Assembly (NCBI GenBank): GCA_016283945.1
Contig: JAEENW010000135.1
Span: 1 to 6,065, forward strand
Direction of reading: 5' to 3'
From: Bacillota bacterium
GTDB lineage: Bacteria > Bacillota > Clostridia > Peptostreptococcales > Anaerovoracaceae
DNA: 6,065 nt
Every line of letters starts with the position of its first letter. The first letter of the stretch is position 1. Below, one piece after another: positions 1 to 5,756 of the stretch. The notes under the pieces are model-generated. The model searched no databases. It worked only from the letters and a program-made list of their open reading frames with translations, and had not been told where the DNA came from. A program made the translations under genes and the position numbers.

Positions 1-203
1 CCGTCATATGCCCTTACCAAGCAAAGATACAGAAAGACGAACAATGCCACCATTACCAATTCGCCTTTTATGTAATATCTGACTGCTATAGTTCTGGAAT
101 ACTCATTTACCCATACACGGAAAAACACCCATGCGAGCAACACGATGTTTATAAGCTTAAAAATCCGGATGATGAAGTTGCTCAGCTGTTCTCTTTCCTT
201 CAT
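1..203 (-). CDS. Probable sugar transferase (exopolysaccharide initiating glycosylphosphotransferase), N-terminal fragment
   Basis: This gene is cut by the left edge. I translated it by hand from the ATG at 203-201, and 67 codons are visible without a stop. The protein begins MKEREQLSNF and has a hydrophobic helix at about residues 10-30. A short segment with NEYSR and YYIKGE follows, then a second helix at about 49-65 ending near RAYDG. This pattern resembles the N-terminal membrane region of polyprenyl glycosylphosphotransferases, which load the first sugar phosphate onto undecaprenyl phosphate on the inner face of the membrane. The catalytic bacterial sugar transferase domain would lie beyond the window, so the name rests on two helices, weak motif memory and context. 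It starts three bases after the stop of the Wzz-like gene, with a modest AGGT Shine-Dalgarno inside that gene's end, so the two are surely co-transcribed. The visible part is about 40% GC and uses AGA, ATA and TTG codons, unlike the GC-rich genes to the right. Another multi-pass membrane protein of the same locus is possible. Confidence 0.6.
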   Translation of the reverse strand, partial: MKEREQLSNFIIRIFKLINIVLLAWVFFRVWVNEYSRTIAVRYYIKGELVMVALFVFLYLCLVRAYD

Positions 204-206
204 GTC

Positions 207-1604
207 TTACCTGATTATCACAGCGCCGAGCGCTCTCTTGCCCCAGATCTTGAGTAACTCGAACTGACGGCTTACCTGAGTTATATTGTTTACCTTTTCC
301 TGAACGGCTATAGCCACGCAGTCATACTGCTTGAGATCGCTCACAGCATTCGCATCTGAGAGGATGCTTCCCAGTACATCAACGCCGCAGTCTCCGGAGC
401 TTTTAGCCATCTCCGCGCCGATGCTTTCCAGAAGCTTTGGGTCGATAGCTCCTACTAGGGCGATCTTTTTAGATCCGTTTGCCTCAGCCATGCTTCCTGC
501 GGTGGACCCGGTTATCGCCGCACTTGAAGTGAAATCAGGGAACGAGCTACGCTCTCCGAAGATCCTGGCTATGAGCTTGTCTATCCCCCTGAGGGACTTG
601 GAGCTGTCTCCGGGATACACGAAACCTATGATCTTCGCGTCGCGCCCTGCGCAGAGCGCAAGCTTCTCTTCCGAGAAGTCCTGACCCAGTATGCTCTTGG
701 CAGCGTACCAGCAGAATCCCAGAACAACGCCGATGATGCCGCCGATGATGCATTTCTTGACTGTGGAGGTGAAGATCTTACTCGGAGAATACATGAACCT
801 GGGCTCTGGGGTGACCTTCCACTTCTCAAGCGATTCGTTGATGCTCTGGATGGACGTGTCGAATGCGGCGAGCTTATCGCGGTTGTCCTTCTGCGTATCC
901 TCGAGGCTGTAGTTGACGTAGGAGTAAGCGACCTCGTTGACGAGCGTGTAAGTGTGCTGGCCTACCGCGTCGTTTACGAGCTGGTACTGGCCGGCAATGC
1001 CGTTTTTGACGAGATTCAGAAGCTCCTGAACTATGTCCGCGTCAGCGCCGATAGCGGATACAGTGATCATCGCAGAGTCGTAGTTGACGCTGACACCGAT
1101 GACCTCCTTGAGATACTTCTGCTCATCGGTCAGATTGGTATTCGCGAGCATATACTCGTACAGTTCGCCGCCCGTCAGATATCTGTTATAGGCAGACAGG
1201 ATCCTGCTCGTATAGTCGAGGTTCTGCATGCCGAGGGTCGGGTCGATCTGATATCCCGAATCGACATACAGAGAGAACGAACCGTAATACTCATCCATCG
1301 GATCGATCGCCATGATGAGAGACTTCTCGTTGTACTCTTCCTGACGTGCCTTTTGATTGGTCAAGTTCTCGATCTGGGCGTTTAACGATGTCTCGGCAGA
1401 CTCCCAGGCGCTGTGCTGGCGGTCAAAGTTGATCTGAGCGGCTGTGTAAGCCTCGTCATCGTTGAGAACCATGAGGTCATCGATGACCTGTTTGCCTCCG
1501 AGAAGCAACCCGACAATGATGCCGATAAGTATGATCTTGCGCCATTTCATGCAGGACCTGAAAAGCACCTTATGAAGATCAATCTCGTATTCTTGATAAT
1601 CCAT
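207..1604 (-). CDS. Wzz/CpsC-type polysaccharide chain-length protein with degenerate kinase-like C-terminal domain
   Basis: A 465-residue membrane protein with the layout of polysaccharide co-polymerases, which set chain length in Wzy-dependent export. It has a short cytoplasmic N-terminus with the EIDLHKVLF motif typical of Wzz domains. The first membrane helix is at about 23-37, and the long extracytoplasmic part has predicted coiled-coil stretches at about 60-95 and 235-262. A proline-containing segment (TPEPRF, then SPSK, 265-276) precedes the second helix at about 285-303, as is usual in the family. The 160-residue cytoplasmic tail is odd. It contains KIIGFVYPG (324-332), a linker, KKIALVGAID (379-388), and a C-terminal stretch (DCVAIAVQE to GAVIIR) that resembles the final strands of a CpsD-type BY-kinase. 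No Walker A GxxxxGKT/S and no tyrosine cluster are present, so kinase activity is not expected. A GGAG sequence lies 10 bases before the ATG, and a promoter with a palindrome lies just upstream. The Wzz call is firm; the pseudokinase reading is inference. Confidence 0.85.
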   Translation of the reverse strand: MDYQEYEIDLHKVLFRSCMKWRKIILIGIIVGLLLGGKQVIDDLMVLNDDEAYTAAQINFDRQHSAWESAETSLNAQIENLTNQKARQEEYNEKSLIMAIDPMDEYYGSFSLYVDSGYQIDPTLGMQNLDYTSRILSAYNRYLTGGELYEYMLANTNLTDEQKYLKEVIGVSVNYDSAMITVSAIGADADIVQELLNLVKNGIAGQYQLVNDAVGQHTYTLVNEVAYSYVNYSLEDTQKDNRDKLAAFDTSIQSINESLEKWKVTPEPRFMYSPSKIFTSTVKKCIIGGIIGVVLGFCWYAAKSILGQDFSEEKLALCAGRDAKIIGFVYPGDSSKSLRGIDKLIARIFGERSSFPDFTSSAAITGSTAGSMAEANGSKKIALVGAIDPKLLESIGAEMAKSSGDCGVDVLGSILSDANAVSDLKQYDCVAIAVQEKVNNITQVSRQFELLKIWGKRALGAVIIR

Positions 1605-1614
1605 TTATTCAATA

Positions 1615-1619
1615 CTCCG
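1615..1619 (-). promoter_or_regulatory. Ribosome binding site of the Wzz-like gene
   Basis: The minus strand reads CGGAG, with the GGAG core 10 bases before the ATG at 1604. The spacing is slightly long. No other in-frame start lies upstream, and the next ATG codons fall inside the conserved N-terminal motif, so this start is well supported. Confidence 0.55.
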
Positions 1620-1641
1620 ATAATGTATTTCAATTCAATGA

Positions 1642-1670
1642 ATCATACCACATGTTGGGCGTTTAAGCAA
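1642..1670 (-). promoter_or_regulatory. Sigma-70 (SigA) type promoter of the polysaccharide operon
   Basis: Read on the minus strand, the -35 box TTGCTT (1670-1665) is followed by a 17-base spacer and the -10 box TATGAT (1647-1642). The bases TGG directly before the -10 give an extended TGn element. Transcription should begin near 1635, leaving a leader of about 30 bases before the ATG at 1604. The spacing is ideal and the -10 matches five of six consensus bases, while the -35 matches only its first three. The surrounding gap is AT-rich (line 1621-1680 is 32% GC), as expected for a promoter between GC-rich genes. The position between a nucleotidase gene and a polysaccharide gene fits the start of a new operon. 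Confidence 0.7.
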
Positions 1671-1677
1671 CTTAAAC
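1661..1677. promoter_or_regulatory. Perfect inverted repeat over the -35 box, likely operator
   Basis: The two 7-base arms GTTTAAG and CTTAAAC are exact reverse complements separated by three bases. The repeat spans the whole -35 hexamer of the promoter at 1642-1670. A dimeric regulator bound here would compete with RNA polymerase, so repression is the simplest expectation. No regulator gene is visible in the window and I do not recognise the site as belonging to a known family. A 7-bp AT-rich palindrome can arise by chance, but its placement is suggestive. Confidence 0.5.
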
Positions 1678-1716
1678 AGAGTATATGTGCGCTGCCCGTC
1701 AGCACCGACACGATCT

Positions 1717-3831
1717 CTATCCCCTTCTCACCCTCTCATTTGCCTTCCTCGCCCTTCTCCTGAAGCGCTTGACTGCCACCGCTATGAGCAGGACGATGAG
1801 CAGCAGGACCGCCACACAAGCGATAGCAGTCGGCACCAGCTTCGTCGCTGTGCCCGGATGCGAGATCACCGCGAGGCCGCCCTGCTCGTACTTGTACTTG
1901 CGGCCCATGGGCTCGGAGTAGCAGATCGGGATCTCCGGGATCCCGGCGGCAGCTGTGCTGGCGGAGCTGCTAATGCCGGCTGAAGAAGGCTCCACTCCGC
2001 TGATAATCTCGGAATCATTGCCCTGAGCAGCTACTGCGGCATCGCTGCCGGAGGTCGAGCCGGGAGCGATCGAGCCGGTGAGGCCCGCCTTGATCTCGGG
2101 CGCGGCGGCGCTGATGTTCGGTCTCGGCGGGAAGCTCATAAGGTAGTTCTTGAAAGCGACCCACTCCTTGATCTCGCAGCCGTCGGCGGTCTTGAGCGCC
2201 ACGCTGTAGAAGTCCTCTATCGGTTTGCCGTCTGCGTCTTTGGGGGTTATCGAGAGCACGCCCTTGGTGAGGCCGTTGAGCATGCCCAGCATGTTCGCCG
2301 CGTACATGTTGCAGCAGACCTTGTAGAGCTTTTTGTCGTCGATCTCCTCGAAGCTGCCCTCTCCGCTGAGCGCGCCGCGCACGAGCTTGACATCGGTCAC
2401 GCGGTCGAGTAGTATGCGCTTCGTGTTGAAGGCGTACCTGAGGCCGCTGTTGCTCATCTTGATGGAGCTGACCATGGGTCCGAGGCTCGCGTCGAGCTCA
2501 GTGAGCAGCTTGAGCTCCTTACCTGTAATGTAGGCCGCGAGCAGCGGATGGCCCGCGCTCCCGTCGGATCCTACGCCGAGCGAGCAGATCTCAAAGGCGT
2601 CGGACACGGTGATATCGCCCTTTCGTATCGAGCCGCGTATGGTCCCGAGGCCCACGAGCGCGACGTCGATGTCGTCGATACCGTTCCTCTCGGCCTCGTA
2701 GATGTAGGAGTCGGCGATGAGATCGCCTGTGGTGTACTCCTGATGGGTCGCGTACATCTCGTCGAGGCTGATCATGTCGAAGCCGCTGCGCGCTATTATC
2801 TGGTCGAAGCCGACGCCCTCCGCTGCGAGATAAGTGTCCTCGATCTGCTTCTTATAGCTCCTGAAATCCGCGGCGATCCCGGGATCCTCCGGAACGTCCG
2901 CGCTTATCGGGATGAGGGTATAGCCCGCGAGCTCGGGACCGCTCTCGCCCATCCTGAGGTCTATCCGTCCGAGATACTGCAGATAGCAGCCTGCGGAGGC
3001 TATGAGGGTGCCTCCGGCCATGACGGGCTCGGCGTACGCGGTGTGGGTGTGGCCGCTTATTATCACGTCTATGGCGGGAACCGCGGCGGCGAGATCGAAG
3101 TCCTCGCCGGTCCTTCCGTCTCCGTTCGTCCCCGAATGCGAGAGCGCGATGATGACGTCGCAGCCCTGCGACTCGAGCTCTGCGGCCGCCGCCTTCGCAG
3201 CCTCGATATAGTTGATCCAGGCGAGGTCCGTCTGTATGCACTCTATGCTGTCTATGCCCTCGAGCCCGAAGAAGCCGAGCTTCAGGCCGTTTCTTTCGAT
3301 GACAGCCGTGCTAGTCACCCCGTAATCCTCGTAGGCGCTTCTGAGCTCCTGCTGCGGGGCCGTGAGCTCGCCGCTGAAGTCTATGTTCGACTGGACTATG
3401 GCGGGCAGCGGATCGCCGCTCGCCATGGCAGCCCTGAGCATCTTCGCTGTGCCCTCCGCTCCGTAGTCGTACTCGTGATTGCCGAAGGTCATGAGCTCGC
3501 AGCCCATGCGCCCCAGCGCCCTGAGCTCGAAGGCGTCGGTCGAGAACGCAGCCTGATAGAGCGTTCCCATGGCTATGTCGCCCGCGCTGACGTATATGCT
3601 CCTGTCGCTGGAATTCTCCTTCACCAGCGTGGCGAGCCTCGCGGCGCTGCCGTAGTAATCATGCTCGTCGTGCGTGAATAGTATGGTGAGGTCGGCGTCG
3701 TCCGCGCTTCCGGCAGCTGCCTGCCCTTCGGCATAGGCTGTCATCGGAGCCGCGCCTAAGACCGTTCCAAGCGCTATAGCCAGAGCGACGGCGGAGGCGA
3801 GGAGTTTTTTGAAAGTGTTGCCGGATCTCAT
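1717..3831 (-). CDS. Exported, membrane-anchored metallophosphatase / 5'-nucleotidase
   Basis: A 704-residue protein of the UshA/5'-nucleotidase family, which removes phosphate from extracellular nucleotides so that nucleosides and phosphate can be taken up. The signal peptide has a basic start (MRSGNTFKK), a hydrophobic core at about 10-27 and a likely cleavage after AYA at residue 34. The metallophosphatase domain shows its metal and catalytic motifs in order: THDEHD (53-58), SAGD (82-85), GNHEYD (117-122), SHSG (231-234) and GHTH (260-263). The 5'-nucleotidase C-terminal domain covers about 345-570, with TTGDLIADS, GTIRGSIRKGDIT and a GHPLLAAYITGKEL stretch. A Ser/Ala/Gly-rich linker (about 585-630) leads to one membrane helix (665-687) and an Arg-rich tail, so the enzyme is tethered outside the cell. 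I see no LPXTG sorting signal. I chose the second ATG because AAAGGGA sits five bases before it, while the ATG at 3846 has no such site. The gene begins 39 bases after the DUF4037 gene. The exact substrate (nucleotide, cyclic nucleotide or sugar nucleotide) cannot be read from the sequence. Confidence 0.92.
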   Translation of the reverse strand: MRSGNTFKKLLASAVALAIALGTVLGAAPMTAYAEGQAAAGSADDADLTILFTHDEHDYYGSAARLATLVKENSSDRSIYVSAGDIAMGTLYQAAFSTDAFELRALGRMGCELMTFGNHEYDYGAEGTAKMLRAAMASGDPLPAIVQSNIDFSGELTAPQQELRSAYEDYGVTSTAVIERNGLKLGFFGLEGIDSIECIQTDLAWINYIEAAKAAAAELESQGCDVIIALSHSGTNGDGRTGEDFDLAAAVPAIDVIISGHTHTAYAEPVMAGGTLIASAGCYLQYLGRIDLRMGESGPELAGYTLIPISADVPEDPGIAADFRSYKKQIEDTYLAAEGVGFDQIIARSGFDMISLDEMYATHQEYTTGDLIADSYIYEAERNGIDDIDVALVGLGTIRGSIRKGDITVSDAFEICSLGVGSDGSAGHPLLAAYITGKELKLLTELDASLGPMVSSIKMSNSGLRYAFNTKRILLDRVTDVKLVRGALSGEGSFEEIDDKKLYKVCCNMYAANMLGMLNGLTKGVLSITPKDADGKPIEDFYSVALKTADGCEIKEWVAFKNYLMSFPPRPNISAAAPEIKAGLTGSIAPGSTSGSDAAVAAQGNDSEIISGVEPSSAGISSSASTAAAGIPEIPICYSEPMGRKYKYEQGGLAVISHPGTATKLVPTAIACVAVLLLIVLLIAVAVKRFRRRARKANERVRRG

Positions 3832-3836
3832 AACTG

Positions 3837-3843
3837 TCCCTTT
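3837..3843 (-). promoter_or_regulatory. Ribosome binding site deciding the nucleotidase start
   Basis: The minus strand carries AAAGGGA five bases before the ATG at 3831-3829. The in-frame ATG at 3846-3844 has no purine-rich site in front of it and would itself lie just before this one. The shorter form also gives a compact signal peptide with its basic residues next to the hydrophobic core. Confidence 0.6.
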
Positions 3844-3851
3844 CATGCTGC

Positions 3852-3871
3852 GGCAGATGGCCGGATCCGCC
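3852..3871 (-). other. Small intercistronic hairpin between the DUF4037 and nucleotidase genes
   Basis: On the minus strand GGCGGAT, which starts in the stop codon of the DUF4037 gene, can pair with ATCTGCC across a six-base loop. The seven pairs include one G-U. No T-run follows, so it does not look like a terminator. It could shape mRNA decay or coupling between the two genes, or be incidental. Confidence 0.35.
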
Positions 3872-4872
3872 TAACGGTTCAGCCCCGCGAATATGTCCGC
3901 GTTCCTGAGGAGCGGATCCTCGATATGATCGTTTACTGAGTAAGCGTGCTTCTCGAGCTCGCCGCAGGACGCCTCTGTGAGTCCCTGCTCCCTGAGCAGC
4001 CCGATGATATAGGACGAGAGCTCCTCGATCAGAAGCTGCGTGCCGGAGGGTGTATCCGGCTCGGAAGATGTCTCCGGGCCGCCGGAAGCGCCGCGCCGGT
4101 CCGCGCTCTCCGGCGCAGACGACGCGTCTCCCGTCACTATCCTCTCCAGCCGCTCCGCGGCCTCGGGCTCGATCTCCCTCAGCGCCCTGAAGATCCACTT
4201 GTAATAAGGCGTATAGCGGCCGTGCAGCAGGAAGAGCGCGTGAGCGGCGGACGCCGCGAACTCTCCCGCGGCGAGCGCGGCCGCGCCCTTCTCCCCGTGC
4301 GCTAGGCAGCGCGCATAGTTGTACTGGCCGCTCTGCCCGGCGGTGAGGAGATAAGACGCGAGCTTCTTGAGCCTTATGTCCCCGGGCATCTCCGACAGGT
4401 ATTCGCGCAGGGCGCTGATCTCTCCGAGGCCGTCGTGCCAGATCTCTCCGTTCACGGCCTCGAGCAGGCTCTGCTCGGGGATCCTCAGCCACTGCTCGGC
4501 GCTGAGCGGAAGGACGTCGGTCCCGGTCCTCGCGATCAGGAAATCGCGGGTGCGGATAACGCCCCGACGGTTTCCTCCGACCGGGGACACCAGGCCGCGC
4601 CTGAAGCCTTCGAATTCTCTCGGCAGCTTATCGTAGAAGCGCTGCAGCAGGAAGGCGTCTCTGCGGCTCACCTTGTCCTCGTCGGGGATGAATATGCAGA
4701 ATCCGGGCTCGAGATCGTGGTCCCGCGAGACCTCGTCGTCGTAGCCCAGGCACTCTGAGCCGGCGCCGCATAGGCCCACGGCGATCAGCGGCATAAGACG
4801 CGAAAACTCGCCGCGAAGCGCTTCCGCGGCGAACTCCTCATAGTATCGTCTGGACAGCTCAAGCCCCTTCAT
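3871..4872 (-). CDS. DUF4037 domain protein, nucleotidyltransferase-like
   Basis: A 333-residue cytoplasmic protein. I recognise DUF4037 from the segment GAGSECLGYDDEVSRDHD (36-53), followed by EPGFCIFIPDED. The G-S then D-x-D-like spacing matches the metal- and nucleotide-binding signature of the DNA polymerase beta-type nucleotidyltransferase fold (here GSE, then DDEVSRDHD). No reaction or substrate is established for this family as far as I know. The C-terminal half is helical, with a family-like stretch HGRYTPYYKWIFRAL (217-231). It is interrupted at about 248-278 by a Ser/Pro/Gly/Glu-rich segment that looks like a flexible linker. The start was placed at the ATG at 4872 because GGGGGAG lies four bases upstream and the ATG overlaps the TGA of the TPR gene (ATGA). 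Codons further upstream in this frame only read through the end of the TPR gene. The tight coupling implies that the TPR protein is its functional partner. The family call is strong; the enzymatic role is inference. Confidence 0.85.
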   Translation of the reverse strand: MKGLELSRRYYEEFAAEALRGEFSRLMPLIAVGLCGAGSECLGYDDEVSRDHDLEPGFCIFIPDEDKVSRRDAFLLQRFYDKLPREFEGFRRGLVSPVGGNRRGVIRTRDFLIARTGTDVLPLSAEQWLRIPEQSLLEAVNGEIWHDGLGEISALREYLSEMPGDIRLKKLASYLLTAGQSGQYNYARCLAHGEKGAAALAAGEFAASAAHALFLLHGRYTPYYKWIFRALREIEPEAAERLERIVTGDASSAPESADRRGASGGPETSSEPDTPSGTQLLIEELSSYIIGLLREQGLTEASCGELEKHAYSVNDHIEDPLLRNADIFAGLNR

Positions 4873-5699
4873 CTGACTCCCCCGGAGTAGATCTCCTCCG
4901 CCCTCCTCGCGAGCTCGGCGGCGTAGGCGGTGTATCCGTACATCTCGAAGACCGGGGCGCATTTCTCGCAGACGAAGGCGTAGTTGCCGTCAGCTTTGCG
5001 GCCCGGTGCGTTCAGCAGCTCCCAGGCGCTCTCTATGTGCCCGCGTATGGCCTGCTCGCCATCCTCGAAGCCGAGGGACATGGCGCAGGCGTCGGCCATG
5101 TTGAGCCGCGTGATGGCGCTCTCGGGCTCGGTGCCCTCGATCTCCGAGTTTACAGCCAGAGCCTTTCCGTAGACTTCCATCGCTTCATCGTATCTTTCGA
5201 GGTCGAACAGCGCGAGACCCATGTTGTTGTAGAGCCCCGCCAGCCTGGGATCGCCCTTTGGGAGCTTCTCCCGGTACACGGCGAGCGCCCTCTCGAAATA
5301 CGGCAGGGCGTCGCCGGCCATGCCGAAGGCCTTGAGCACGGTGCCGGCGTTTATGAAGCAGGTCGCCCCGCTCACGGTATCCTCATAGCCGAGGATAGGT
5401 ACGAGCTCGAGCGCCGCGTTCATGTGCGCGAGGGCCTTCTCCTTCTGCCCGGTCTTTCGCGAGAGACCCATCAGCTCGTTCTCCAGCAGGAACACCCCTC
5501 TCCTGTCGGCGAGGGATCTGGCCTCCTCTATCCAGTAGAGCAGCAGCCTCTCGGCGGCGGGATGATCGTTCCTCGCGAGCAGGCTGTCTTCTTTTTCGGT
5601 TATGCGGTCCATAGGGACCATGCCCTTCTCCTCGTTCTGCTCCCACATCGAGGCGTCGAACGGGCAGTCGGGCTCTAGATAATCTTCCTTGTTGAGCAT
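4869..5699 (-). CDS. Tetratricopeptide repeat protein partnered with DUF4037
   Basis: A 276-residue soluble protein made mostly of helical repeats. The N-terminus KEDYLEPDCPFD followed by PMDRITEKEDSLLARND is, from memory, the usual opening of TPR proteins found beside DUF4037 genes. TPR-like helix pairs can be placed at about 72-105, 112-145, 153-187 (clearest: LYNNMGLALFDLERYDEAMEVYGKAL), 195-230 and 240-272. The end has a CEKCAPVFEMYGY motif. The likely role is protein binding or scaffolding for the downstream nucleotidyltransferase-like protein, whose start overlaps this stop by four bases. The start at 5699 was preferred over an ATG at 5735, which lies inside a strong hairpin and adds a low-quality Arg/Ala stretch. 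No Shine-Dalgarno is visible before 5699. An internal ATG at 5621 has a fine GAGGAG site, but using it would lose the conserved N-terminus. Function is unknown. Confidence 0.85.
   Translation of the reverse strand: MLNKEDYLEPDCPFDASMWEQNEEKGMVPMDRITEKEDSLLARNDHPAAERLLLYWIEEARSLADRRGVFLLENELMGLSRKTGQKEKALAHMNAALELVPILGYEDTVSGATCFINAGTVLKAFGMAGDALPYFERALAVYREKLPKGDPRLAGLYNNMGLALFDLERYDEAMEVYGKALAVNSEIEGTEPESAITRLNMADACAMSLGFEDGEQAIRGHIESAWELLNAPGRKADGNYAFVCEKCAPVFEMYGYTAYAAELARRAEEIYSGGVR
4877..4883 (-). promoter_or_regulatory. Ribosome binding site of the DUF4037 gene inside the TPR gene
   Basis: The minus strand has GGGGGAG four bases before the ATG at 4872, within the last codons of the TPR gene. 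Together with the ATGA stop/start overlap this supports translational coupling, and hence balanced amounts of the two proteins. Confidence 0.6.
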
Positions 5700-5712
5700 G
5701 GCATTTAAACGC

Positions 5713-5733
5713 GCCCGCGGCAAAGCCGCGGGC
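5713..5733 (-). terminator. Strong GC hairpin after the M20 gene, weak or partial terminator
   Basis: Arms GCCCGCGGC and GCCGCGGGC pair perfectly over nine bases around a TTT loop, 23 bases after the M20 stop. Downstream the minus strand reads GCGTTTAAATGCC, so there is only a three-base T-run starting three bases past the stem. This is a poor intrinsic terminator and may instead be a stability or processing hairpin that allows read-through into the TPR gene. It ends 13 bases before the TPR start codon and could also hinder ribosome access there. Confidence 0.5.
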
Positions 5734-5756
5734 ATTACGGTACAGAGCTTGGGCTG

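Noticed and set aside
1681..1709. Possible terminator just after the nucleotidase gene, with GTGCTG facing CAGCGCAC on the minus strand.
   Set aside because: The stem is short with a bulge, and the sequence after it (ATATACTCTG) has no T-run. I see no convincing intrinsic terminator in this gap.
2548..3681. A 377-codon open frame on the plus strand opposite the nucleotidase gene.
   Set aside because: It is the antisense of a gene with clear motifs throughout. Long antisense frames are common in GC-rich DNA, and its translation shows no recognisable domain.
3659..4492. A 277-codon minus-strand frame overlapping the DUF4037 and nucleotidase genes.
   Set aside because: It is an out-of-frame shadow rich in Arg and Ala, with no domain, and it crosses the boundary between two well-supported genes.
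4809..4831. Palindrome-like stretch early in the DUF4037 gene (CGCCGCGAAGC facing GCTTCCGCGGCG).
   Set aside because: It has no loop and one extra base, and it follows from GC-rich codons for a conserved-looking protein segment. It is probably chance.
5700..5735. Longer TPR start at 5735, adding 12 residues.
   Set aside because: Those codons lie within the perfect hairpin and encode an Arg/Ala/Pro stretch unlike the rest of the protein. The recognisable N-terminus begins at 5699.
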